A stretch of DNA of 64,000 nucleotides from JAGWAC01 sp038046265 (GTDB lineage: Archaea; Nanobdellota; Nanobdellia; SCGC-AAA011-G17; JACPIM01): assembly GCA_038046265.1 (NCBI GenBank), contig JBBSWN010000010.1, positions 1 to 64,000 of the forward strand. Direction: 5' to 3'. The translations under genes were made by a program, and so were the position numbers. This document shows positions 17,377 through 24,270 of the stretch, in pieces. How positions within the stretch are numbered: the first letter of the stretch is position 1; every line of letters begins with the position of its first letter. The notes below the pieces were generated by a model, which searched no databases, was not told the DNA's origin, and saw nothing but the letters and a program-made list of their open reading frames with translations.

Positions 17377-18522
17377 ATGAAAAAAACTTTAATTGTTATT
17401 TTTTTGATTATTTTACTGGGGTTTTTTTATTTAAAAGAAAGAGAGTTTAAAATAGAAACTATTGAAAGCATAGGGAAAAGCGAGAATTATTATTTTGTAT
17501 TTCCTTCTATAACAGAACTGCATAAAGATGATGTTTTTGAGTTTAATGTTGATAAAGTAGATAATTTAAGGGAGAAAAAGAAGTTTGACAAAAAACTAAG
17601 ATCAAAAGTAATTGAATTGTTAAAAATGCCTGATTACGTTGTTTTAGAGCCAAGAGCTGACATTGTTAAAGATGAGGACAAGGGAAAGTATATTGAAAGA
17701 AAAATAAGGATATACACTTCTTTTAACACATTATCACATGCTTATTTATTAATTCCAAAGGAGAAAAACAACAAAATAGTAATAGCAATGCACCAGCATG
17801 GGGGGAATTATGAATATGGAAAAGAGGAAGTTGTTGGCAATTTAGGTGATGAAAATATGTTTTTTGGAAAAGAGTTGGCTGAAAGAGGATATTTTGTTTT
17901 TGCAATGGATGCCCCTTTATTTGGGGAAAATAACTTGTTTTTTGAAAATTCTACTGGTGTAAAAAGAAATTCTGCTGAAATTGAGGAGCAATTTGCAACA
18001 CAAAGCCTGCTTTTATATGGATATACTCCTTTAGGTGCTATTTTACAGCAAGACATGACTGCCTTGAATTTTTTATTAAGTTTAGAGGGTTTTGACAAGG
18101 AAAATATTGGGTGTATTGGGCATTCTTTTGGGGGAGCAAGATGCATGTACTTGGCAGCAATGGATGAAAGAATAAAAGCTGTTGTTTTGTCTAATTCTGT
18201 TGCAAATTTCAGGAGAGATTATGACAAAAGCATATTACATACTTGGTTAACTTTACTGCCTGGAATAGCTAAATATACTGAGATTAATGGAGTTTTAGGG
18301 TTAATTGCACCAAGACCATTAATGATAGTTTACAGTGAGAATGATCCAATTAATCCAGAAAATGAGGTAAAAGAACAGATTTTGTCTATGGAAAATTTAT
18401 ATGAAAAGTTAGGCAGAAAAGAAGAATTTAAAAGTTTATATTTAAAAGGAAAAGCGCATGAATTTCCTCTAGAATATCACGAGCAAGCTTATGAATTTTT
18501 TGACAAAAACCTAAAAAATTAA
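17377..18522 (+). CDS. membrane-anchored alpha/beta hydrolase paralogue
   Basis: 381 residues. An N-terminal membrane anchor (about 4-19) precedes an alpha/beta-hydrolase domain. The visible motifs are MHQHGG, GHSFGG (nucleophile Ser), YSENDP (Asp) and KAHEFP (His). It is the same family as 10395, 11561 and 26449 but clearly diverged. It lies alone just downstream of the S-layer gene, with an A-rich stretch immediately before its ATG. The function is inferred as cell-surface esterase or peptidase-like hydrolysis. Confidence 0.78.
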   Translation: MKKTLIVIFLIILLGFFYLKEREFKIETIESIGKSENYYFVFPSITELHKDDVFEFNVDKVDNLREKKKFDKKLRSKVIELLKMPDYVVLEPRADIVKDEDKGKYIERKIRIYTSFNTLSHAYLLIPKEKNNKIVIAMHQHGGNYEYGKEEVVGNLGDENMFFGKELAERGYFVFAMDAPLFGENNLFFENSTGVKRNSAEIEEQFATQSLLLYGYTPLGAILQQDMTALNFLLSLEGFDKENIGCIGHSFGGARCMYLAAMDERIKAVVLSNSVANFRRDYDKSILHTWLTLLPGIAKYTEINGVLGLIAPRPLMIVYSENDPINPENEVKEQILSMENLYEKLGRKEEFKSLYLKGKAHEFPLEYHEQAYEFFDKNLKN

Positions 18523-18577
18523 GTTTATAAAATACAGAAAGTTTATTTTTATAATGCCGCGATCGCATAACCTGGTA

Positions 18578-18633
18578 TAAGCTTTTAGAAAAAGCTTAAG
18601 CAAAAACTAAAGCAAAACTAAGAGTTTACAGAA
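18578..18633 (+). other. tRNA-Ser intron 1 (D loop), repeat-bearing
   Basis: About 56 nt between A21 and position 22; exact ends are uncertain because the central helix has only three of four pairs (CTG/CAG). It holds the hairpin AAGCTTTT-AGA-AAAAGCTT and tail AAGCAAAAACTAAAGC of the dispersed repeat. Confidence 0.65.
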
Positions 18634-18649
18634 TTGCACTGGCCTTGAG

Positions 18650-18699
18650 ATAAGCTTTTAAAAAAGCTTAAGCAAAAAATTAAGCAAAAAAAACAAGAT
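18650..18699 (+). other. tRNA-Ser intron 2 (position 37/38), repeat-bearing
   Basis: The central helix CTTG (18644-18647) / CAAG (18694-18697) is flanked by 3-nt bulges AG|A and AT|A. This fixes the ends. The interior is the dispersed repeat: AAGCTTTT-AA-AAAAGCTT, then AAGCAAAAAA and a second AAGCAAAAAA. Confidence 0.88.
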
Positions 18700-18731
18700 A
18701 GCCAGGCCTCACAAGGGCATCCCGGTTCAAA

Positions 18732-18773
18732 ATAAGGATTGCATCCTTATCAACCCGCAAACTTAAATGAAAG
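18732..18773 (+). other. tRNA-Ser intron 3 (T loop, 59/60)
   Basis: The central helix TTCA (18726-18729) / TGAA (18768-18771) has bulges AA|A and AG|T. That gives a 42-nt intron and a restored 7-nt T loop. The interior hairpin ATAAGGAT-TGC-ATCCTTAT is unrelated in sequence to the dispersed repeat but has the same hairpin-then-tail layout. Confidence 0.85.
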
Positions 18774-18775
18774 TC

Positions 18776-18793
18776 CGGGTCGCGGCGTAATAT
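18776..18793 (+). repeat. att-like direct repeat, left copy (tRNA-Ser 3' end)
   Basis: CGGGTCGCGGCGTAATAT spans the end of the T stem, the 3' acceptor strand and six flanking bases. The same 18 bp recur at 19611-19628. The two copies bracket a VapBC-like module, as in elements integrated at a tRNA 3' end. A shorter repeat, TTGTGGCGTAA, occurs just inside at 18807 and again at 19583. Confidence 0.75.
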
Positions 18794-18864
18794 ATTTACA
18801 GATAAGTTGTGGCGTAAGTTTAAATATTAGTTAGACTTAATTAGTAAAGTATTTAAATAAGTTA

Positions 18865-18880
18865 ATCTTATTAGTAAGAT
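18865..18880. promoter_or_regulatory. operator-like inverted repeat of the AbrB/PIN operon
   Basis: ATCTTA-TTAG-TAAGAT lies between the TATA-like ATTTAAATAA (18851) and the ribosome site GGAGG (18891). This is the expected place for antitoxin autoregulation. Confidence 0.55.
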
Positions 18881-18900
18881 ACACTTATTTGGAGGAAAAA

Positions 18901-19161
18901 ATGGAAAATGTTGAAGTTACAAGCATAAGCTCACGAGGGCAGGTAGTTATACCACAATCAGTAAGAGAAAAGTTAAAGCTTCATGAAGGAGAAAAGTTTA
19001 TAGTTATAGGAGAAGAAGATACTATAGTTTTAAAGAAACTGGAAATGCCTTCATTTAAGGGCTTTGATAAACTACTTAAAAAAACAAGGGAATTTGCTAA
19101 AAATAAAGGAATTAAGCCTGAAGATGTAAGCGAGGCTGTAAAAAGAGCAAGATCTAAATGA
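18901..19161 (+). CDS. AbrB-type antitoxin
   Basis: 86 residues from the ATG at 18901, chosen because GGAGG lies 6 nt upstream; a TTG four codons earlier is also in frame. The N-terminal domain is a classic AbrB/SpoVT fold (SSRGQVVIPQSVREKLKLHEG, then FIVIGEEDTIVLKKL). The C-terminal helix would bind the toxin. It overlaps the PIN-domain gene by 4 nt. It represses its own promoter in family analogues, and an inverted repeat sits at the right place. The pair forms the cargo between two att-like repeats. Confidence 0.85.
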   Translation: MENVEVTSISSRGQVVIPQSVREKLKLHEGEKFIVIGEEDTIVLKKLEMPSFKGFDKLLKKTREFAKNKGIKPEDVSEAVKRARSK

Positions 19162-19568
19162 TTAAAGTAGTTGTTGACACTAATGTGTTTATATCTGGTA
19201 TATTTTGGGAAGGAAACTTTTGTTCGCAAATAATAGACTTATGGGGACTTGGGGAAATTACTATTGTCAGTTCATTGGATATAATTGAGGAATTAGTAAA
19301 AACATTAAGAGATTTTAAAGTTGAAATGCCAGATGACATGATTGAAGAATGGCAAAATAAAATCATTGAAAATGCTGTAATTGTAGAACCTAAAGAAAGG
19401 CTTGATGTTGTCAAGGGTGACTCTAAAGACAATAAATTCTTTGAAGCTGCTTTAGCTGGGAAAGCGGAATATATTGTAAGTCAGGATAAAAAACATATTT
19501 TAAGCATTAAAGAATACAAAGGAATAAAAACTATCTCGCCTGAAGATTTTTTAGAACTTATCAAATAA
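19158..19568 (+). CDS. PIN-domain toxin (VapC-like)
   Basis: 136 residues. The opening VVVDTNVFISGIFW carries the first catalytic Asp of PIN domains. Further acidic residues are E in IIEELVKTL, D in VKGDSKDNKFFEAAL, and a late D in YIVSQDKKH, giving the usual four-acid Mg2+ site. It resembles the COG1569-type PIN proteins, which are RNases partnered with AbrB-type antitoxins. It is translationally coupled to the antitoxin. The module lies between the duplicated tRNA-Ser ends. Confidence 0.85.
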   Translation: MIKVVVDTNVFISGIFWEGNFCSQIIDLWGLGEITIVSSLDIIEELVKTLRDFKVEMPDDMIEEWQNKIIENAVIVEPKERLDVVKGDSKDNKFFEAALAGKAEYIVSQDKKHILSIKEYKGIKTISPEDFLELIK

Positions 19569-19610
19569 ACTTAAGAAATACTTTGTGGCGTAATAAATTA
19601 CTTATCACCT

Positions 19611-19628
19611 CGGGTCGCGGCGTAATAT
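19611..19628 (+). repeat. att-like direct repeat, right copy
   Basis: Exact 18-bp copy of 18776-18793 (CGGGTCGCGGCGTAATAT), without the rest of a tRNA. With the left copy it defines an 835-bp unit carrying only the AbrB/PIN pair. Confidence 0.75.
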
Positions 19629-19672
19629 CATTTTTGACAAAATATAAAAATATTAAGTATTAGGTATGATTC

Positions 19673-20722
19673 ATGAAAATCGGCTTTGTTAATTTGACAC
19701 CACTTGTTTATGATGTGGAAACACCTCTTAGTTCTCCTTTAGGAGGGTCAGAGTCAGCAATGTGCTATTTGGCTCAGCATTTAAGCACTGCTGGACATGA
19801 AATAACACTTTTTAGAAAGAGCAATGGAGAATTTAATAAGTCAGGAGTTACTCATTTACCAATAAACAAAATTAAGGATGAATTACTAGATTTTTTGATT
19901 ATACAGAATACACCATTTTCAGCACCAAAAATCAAAAAAATAATTAGCCGGAAAACGAATATGATTTTTTGGTCGCAGCATGCAGCTGATCAAAAAGCAG
20001 TTGAATCTTTAAAAAATAATGATGTTCTTAAGATTTTTGACAAAATAGTTTTAGTGAGTGAATGGCAAAAAAAGAATTACCTAGAGATGTTTGGAATAGA
20101 GGAAAATAAAATTGAGATAAAACGAAATGCTATTTCTCCTGCATTTGAAAATTTAAAAGGCATAAAAAAAGAATGGTCAATGGCGTATACAAGCACCCCT
20201 TTTAGAGGATTGAATTTACTGCCTGAAATTTTTGAGAAAGCCAGAAAAATAAGACCTGATGCAGCATTATCAGTTTTTTCCAGCATGAAAATATATCAAG
20301 CAAATATGCAAGCTGAAAAAGAATTTGAATGGCTTTATAACAAATGCCGAAATACACAGAGTATTGAATATGTGGGTGCTATATCTCAGAGTGAGCTTGC
20401 AAGCAAACTAGCTGAAATTGAAATTTTGGCATATCCCAATACTTTTGCTGAAACTTCCTGCATTTCTGTGATGGAAGCCATGGCTGCTGGGTGTCAGGTA
20501 GTTACAAGTAATTTAGGTGCGCTGCCTGAAACAACTGCAGGATTTGCAAGACTAGTTAATATAGAAGGAAAAGAAAGACAAGATTATATTGAAGACTTTG
20601 TCAAAGCATTGACAATAACAATAGATCAATCAAAAATCAGGAAGCAGGTTGATTTTGTTAATGAAAACTATATTTGGAAGAAAAGGGCAAAAGAATGGGA
20701 AGAGTTTTTATTAAAAATCTGA
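19673..20722 (+). CDS. GT-B glycosyltransferase (GT4-like)
   Basis: 349 residues with two Rossmann-like halves. The N-terminal part has LGGSESAMCYLAQHLSTAGHEITLF, the acceptor-side glycine loop. The C-terminal part has YVGAISQSELASKLAEIEILAYPNTFAETSCISVMEAMAAG split around the E-x7-E donor-binding motif (E..CISVME), and NLGALPET. It would transfer a sugar from a nucleotide donor, probably in surface-glycan or glycoprotein synthesis. It is followed by a GT2-like gene in the same direction. The substrate is not predictable. Confidence 0.85.
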   Translation: MKIGFVNLTPLVYDVETPLSSPLGGSESAMCYLAQHLSTAGHEITLFRKSNGEFNKSGVTHLPINKIKDELLDFLIIQNTPFSAPKIKKIISRKTNMIFWSQHAADQKAVESLKNNDVLKIFDKIVLVSEWQKKNYLEMFGIEENKIEIKRNAISPAFENLKGIKKEWSMAYTSTPFRGLNLLPEIFEKARKIRPDAALSVFSSMKIYQANMQAEKEFEWLYNKCRNTQSIEYVGAISQSELASKLAEIEILAYPNTFAETSCISVMEAMAAGCQVVTSNLGALPETTAGFARLVNIEGKERQDYIEDFVKALTITIDQSKIRKQVDFVNENYIWKKRAKEWEEFLLKI

Positions 20723-20759
20723 GAATAGATTTAAAAACATGTTTAAGTTGATTTATTAA

Positions 20760-21566
20760 ATGGTAAATGCCAAAATATTAGTTGGTTGTCCAATATATGA
20801 CAAATCAGAGTATTGTTTTGATGAGTTTTTAAAAGCTGTAAGGGCTTTTGATTATGATAATTTTGACATATTAATAATAGATAATTCAAGAGACAAAGAT
20901 TTTTACAACAGAAAGCTAAAAGATTTAAAAGATGTTACAGCAATTTATTTAAATTTAAAAGAGGAGAAAAACTTAAAGAGGTTAGCATTAACAAGAAATG
21001 AGATTATTAATTATTTTTTAGGTAAAGATTATGAATATTTACTTATGATGGATTCTGATGTTATTGCCCCTCCTTATATAATAAAAGAACTATTATTACA
21101 GGACAAGGATATAATTTCTGGGCTTTATTTTAATTACTTTGTTAAAAATGGGAAGAATATTTTACTGCCAGTAGCATGGAGAACTATTGAGGAAAGAGAA
21201 TTTGAGATGCTTAAAAAGGCAAACAAAGTTCCTTATGGATGCAGTTCAAAAGAAGATATAAGAGTGCATTTAGATTCTGCAGAATATTCAAGCAACAGAG
21301 TTTTTGAAGTAATAATGCCATCTGCCGGGTGCATGCTTGTAAAAAGAACTGTTTTAGAAAAAGGAATTAGATATGGTGTTTTAAACAAAGATGAGATAAG
21401 GAATGCGAAAAAATCAACTTCAGATGATGTTTACTTTATGAGGGAAGTTTTTAAAAATGTGTTTAAGGCTTATTGTCATACTGGAATTAAATGCAAACAT
21501 CTGTTACTAGGAAAATATAGAAAAGATGAGGAAAAAAATGAGATGTCACATCCATTATATAAATAA
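20760..21566 (+). CDS. GT-A glycosyltransferase-like protein (GT2-like)
   Basis: 268 residues. It starts KILVGCPIYDKSEYC, then FDILIIDNS, and YLLMMDSDVIAPP, where DSD is the expected metal/nucleotide-sugar DxD motif. Later SAGCMLVKRTVLEKG and DDVYFMRE resemble the acceptor-side region of GT2 proteins. It lies 37 bp after the GT4-like gene, so the two may act in one glycan pathway. It is convergent with the radical SAM gene. Confidence 0.72.
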   Translation: MVNAKILVGCPIYDKSEYCFDEFLKAVRAFDYDNFDILIIDNSRDKDFYNRKLKDLKDVTAIYLNLKEEKNLKRLALTRNEIINYFLGKDYEYLLMMDSDVIAPPYIIKELLLQDKDIISGLYFNYFVKNGKNILLPVAWRTIEEREFEMLKKANKVPYGCSSKEDIRVHLDSAEYSSNRVFEVIMPSAGCMLVKRTVLEKGIRYGVLNKDEIRNAKKSTSDDVYFMREVFKNVFKAYCHTGIKCKHLLLGKYRKDEEKNEMSHPLYK

Positions 21567-21570
21567 TTTT

Positions 21571-22962
21571 TTATTCTGGTTCTACTTTTCTTGTTTTTCC
21601 TGAAATAACATATCTTATTGTGCCTGAAAATTCCTCGAACATAGCTTTATAAGGTTTTAATGAGCCTCTTCTTATTTGTCTTAAGAAATATTTAGGGCTT
21701 AAGTAATAATTAATATATGTATTTCTGATTTTTTTCCTTACAAAATCATAAGTCAAGGAAGTGTTAATATATTTGTTATACAAATTTTGATCGTAAAGAG
21801 ACCAGTTTTCCTGCAAGATGCCTTTGTCTTTGTGCATTTTCCATAATTCAGTACCAACAATAGGGGTTATTGAGAAAATCCACATATAGTCTGGCATAAT
21901 TTCATATATCATGTCAATTGTTTCTTGAATACTTTCTTTTGTTTCTTCTGGGGAGCCAAACATAAAAGATGCTTTTGTAGAGATTCCGTGTTTATGGCAT
22001 AAATCAAATGCTTTTCTTATCTTGTTTTTTGCTTCAATTTGGTTATCTCCAAGGCCTTTGTCAAGATTCTGCAATATTTTTGCAGAGCCTGATTCAACAC
22101 CAAAATTAACCATATGACAGCCAGAGTCGGCCATTAATTTTGCATTATCTTCTCTTAATGTGTCAACTCTGCTTAAACAACACCAAGACATATCAAGGTC
22201 TTTCAAGCCTTTACAAATTTTAATTAATCTTTCCTGCTTTAATGGAAAAACATCATCATAAAACAAGATTTCTTTTCTTTTGTATTTTTCCTTTAGTTCC
22301 TGGATTTCACCCAAGACATGTTCAGCACTTCTAAACCTTACTATTCTGTCCCAGGTGATTTTTGATGCACAATAAATGCAGTTTGCAAAACAGCCTCTTG
22401 AGGAAAAAACAGTTGCTGCAGGCTTTAGTCCTTCCCATGTAAAATGTATGTCATATTTATCCATGTCAACAAGGTGCCTAGCTGGATAAGGCAGAATGTC
22501 CAAGTTTTCAATAAAGGGCCTGTCTTGATTATGTATTATTTTATTATTTTCCTTATAAGAAATTCCCAAGATGTTTTTAAGTGGTTTTTCTTCTGCAATT
22601 TCAACTATTGTAAGGTCTGCTTCTTTTTTAGCTACTATGTCTGCATCAATTTCTTTTAAAGCCATTTCCGGAAGAGCTGAAGCATGACTGCCACCAATCA
22701 TTATTTTTGCATTTGGATTATAGGACCTTATGTCTTTTATTATTTCCTTTGTTTTTACAACATTTGGTGTAGAGAAACTTAAACCAATTAATTTTGAGTC
22801 AAAGAAATTTTTTAGAGGTGTTTTATCAACTGACATGTCAAGGACTTTAACTTTGAAATTATTTTTTTCTAGATTTGCTGCGAGCTGGAGAATTCCCAAT
22901 GGTTCTGGAATGTTTACATAAGTAGAACTTTCAACATTTATCAGACTAATTTCAGAGCTCAT
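21571..22962 (-). CDS. B12-binding-domain radical SAM protein
   Basis: 463 residues. The N-terminal domain (about 20-130) reads as a cobalamin-binding Rossmann fold (GLSFSTPNVVKTKEIIKDI, IMIGGSHASALPE). The radical SAM core follows: SSRGCFANCIYC contains the CxxxCxxC cluster, then FYDDVFP, and NFGVESGSAKILQNLDKG. The C-terminal region suggests a BchE/anaerobic-cyclase-like class, often methyltransferases or lipid/cofactor modifiers. It is a single gene convergent with the glycosyltransferase. The substrate is unknown. Confidence 0.85.
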   Translation of the reverse strand: MSSEISLINVESSTYVNIPEPLGILQLAANLEKNNFKVKVLDMSVDKTPLKNFFDSKLIGLSFSTPNVVKTKEIIKDIRSYNPNAKIMIGGSHASALPEMALKEIDADIVAKKEADLTIVEIAEEKPLKNILGISYKENNKIIHNQDRPFIENLDILPYPARHLVDMDKYDIHFTWEGLKPAATVFSSRGCFANCIYCASKITWDRIVRFRSAEHVLGEIQELKEKYKRKEILFYDDVFPLKQERLIKICKGLKDLDMSWCCLSRVDTLREDNAKLMADSGCHMVNFGVESGSAKILQNLDKGLGDNQIEAKNKIRKAFDLCHKHGISTKASFMFGSPEETKESIQETIDMIYEIMPDYMWIFSITPIVGTELWKMHKDKGILQENWSLYDQNLYNKYINTSLTYDFVRKKIRNTYINYYLSPKYFLRQIRRGSLKPYKAMFEEFSGTIRYVISGKTRKVEPE

Positions 22963-22994
22963 TTTTACTTAATCTTTTTTTGAATATATAAAGC

Positions 22995-23570
22995 TTATTT
23001 TTTTGCTATTCCTAATAAATCCAAGATAAATTTGGTAGAAGCTTTTATTATTTCTTCTTCTGTTTTGCCTTCAACAATAATGCATTCTTCTTGCTTGAAA
23101 ACCTTAGATTCTTCCCCAAGCCTTAAAACAATTATAGATTCTGTTGTTGTTACGTCTGAGCAAGTTTTTACAGGGATGTTTTCTTTTTTATATGTTAGGG
23201 CTGTTTTTACAGGCAGGTTAAACAAAAACTGGTTTCCAATTATTTTTGCTATTTCTGCAGCTGCAATCACGCTTTCAGATGTTAATTCCGGAGTCAGGGT
23301 TATAAAAACTTCTTCTCTTATTACTCTTTCTTTGATGTTTTCCTCTATCTCTATATAATCTAGAGTTCTTGGGTCATATCTTACTGATATGTAATGGGGA
23401 TTTTGGTCGTTTTTAAGAAAGACTTCTATGTCATATACAACAGGAGCTGTTTGATAAATTTTATAGCCATTATACTTAAAAACATTGTCTCTGCTAGAAT
23501 TATATAAGTAATAAGAACCTAATAACAAAAGAAGTATTACAAGAGATGCTAAAACCTTCTTTTTTGCCAT
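22995..23570 (-). CDS. membrane-anchored protein of unknown function
   Basis: 191 residues. An N-terminal anchor (about 6-21) precedes a globular extracytoplasmic domain starting KYNGYKIYQT. Two Cys (in VKTCSDVT and EECIIVEG) may form a disulfide, and the C terminus ends as an amphipathic helix. The next gene upstream (23573-24124) encodes a clear paralogue with the same layout (KYKGLEF, IKTCQDA, NCLEIKG). The two are separated by 2 nt and surely co-transcribed. I do not recognise the family. Confidence 0.65.
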   Translation of the reverse strand: MAKKKVLASLVILLLLLGSYYLYNSSRDNVFKYNGYKIYQTAPVVYDIEVFLKNDQNPHYISVRYDPRTLDYIEIEENIKERVIREEVFITLTPELTSESVIAAAEIAKIIGNQFLFNLPVKTALTYKKENIPVKTCSDVTTTESIIVLRLGEESKVFKQEECIIVEGKTEEEIIKASTKFILDLLGIAKK

Positions 23571-23572
23571 TT

Positions 23573-24124
23573 TTATGCTGTGAGAAGAGATATTATCAGT
23601 TGATCGATGAATTTTATTATTTCTGTTTCATGGCCTTTAATTTCAAGGCAATTATTAATGTATTTTATCTCTTTATTAATTGCTTTTTTTACAATTACGA
23701 CTTTATTTAAATCTTTCGCATCTTGGCATGTTTTAATTGGGAGTTTAGAACATTTTTCACTGTCTTCAAAACAAGAGTTTACTGATTTCGGAGTTAAAAT
23801 TTGAGTTAACATGTTTAACTCCTGGTAAATTAAGTTATTAGATTCATTTTGGTCAGAAGAAAAGTAGATTTTTTCAGCTGAATTTAATTGTTTTGGATTA
23901 ATTATTTTTTGTTCTTCCAATGATTCAGGATCAAATGACAGGGAAATTGGGTTATTATTTACATAAACAACCCATTTGTTGTTTATGCTGCTGAATTCAA
24001 GGCCTTTGTATTTTTTTATATCTGGGTTGTTTTCTTCTGGAAGAGAAACAAAACCAGCAATACTAGTAATCATTAGAAAAGATATGAACAAGGCTAAAAT
24101 CAGTTTCTTTTTCTTAGTGTCCAT
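23573..24124 (-). CDS. membrane-anchored protein of unknown function, paralogue
   Basis: 183 residues. It has an N-terminal anchor (about 8-25) and an extracytoplasmic domain. The Cys-containing blocks LPIKTCQDAKDLNKVVIV and NNCLEIKGHETEIIKFIDQL match those of the downstream neighbour. It is the first gene of the two-gene unit. A dispersed hairpin repeat lies 37 bp upstream of its start. The function is unknown. The pairing suggests a heterodimer or recent duplication. Confidence 0.63.
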   Translation of the reverse strand: MDTKKKKLILALFISFLMITSIAGFVSLPEENNPDIKKYKGLEFSSINNKWVVYVNNNPISLSFDPESLEEQKIINPKQLNSAEKIYFSSDQNESNNLIYQELNMLTQILTPKSVNSCFEDSEKCSKLPIKTCQDAKDLNKVVIVKKAINKEIKYINNCLEIKGHETEIIKFIDQLIISLLTA

Positions 24125-24160
24125 AAAATTCTTTTTAGATTATTATTTATAAACCTTTTT

Positions 24161-24195
24161 GAACCCTTTTTAGAAAAAGCGTTAACGGAAAAAAC
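24161..24195 (+). repeat. dispersed hairpin repeat, intergenic copy
   Basis: GAAC-C-CTTTTT-AG-AAAAAG-C-GTT, then AACGGAAAAAAC. The outer arm AAC/GTT differs from AAA/TTT and AAG/CTT in other copies yet still pairs. Confidence 0.75.
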
Positions 24196-24270
24196 TTATT
24201 TTTTATAACTCCTAAAAAGAATTCATGAAAATAATAAAATTTAGAATAAATAAAAAGAAATAAGAAAAAA

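Larger units (their letters stand above)
18556..18787 (+). tRNA. tRNA-Ser(UGA) gene with three introns
   Basis: Acceptor arms GCCGCGA (18556-18562) and TCGCGGC (18780-18786) pair perfectly, with discriminator G18787. The D stem is GCA/TGC with G18G19. The anticodon stem is CTGGC/GCCAG with loop CTTGAGA and anticodon TGA at 18646-18648. A long variable arm GCCT-CACAA-GGGC and T stem CCCGG/CCGGG confirm a type II tRNA. Three insertions interrupt it: 18578-18633 (D loop), 18650-18699 (after position 37) and 18732-18773 (T loop). Removing them gives an 84-nt tRNA with a 7-nt T loop TTCAAAT. No CCA is encoded. Two of the three introns fit the strict bulge-helix-bulge rule. Confidence 0.9.

Noticed and set aside
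18776..19628. CRISPR-like array from the repeated GGCGTAA elements
   Set aside because: Only two 18-bp and two 11-bp copies with irregular spacing. The longer copies match a tRNA end, so an att site explains them better.
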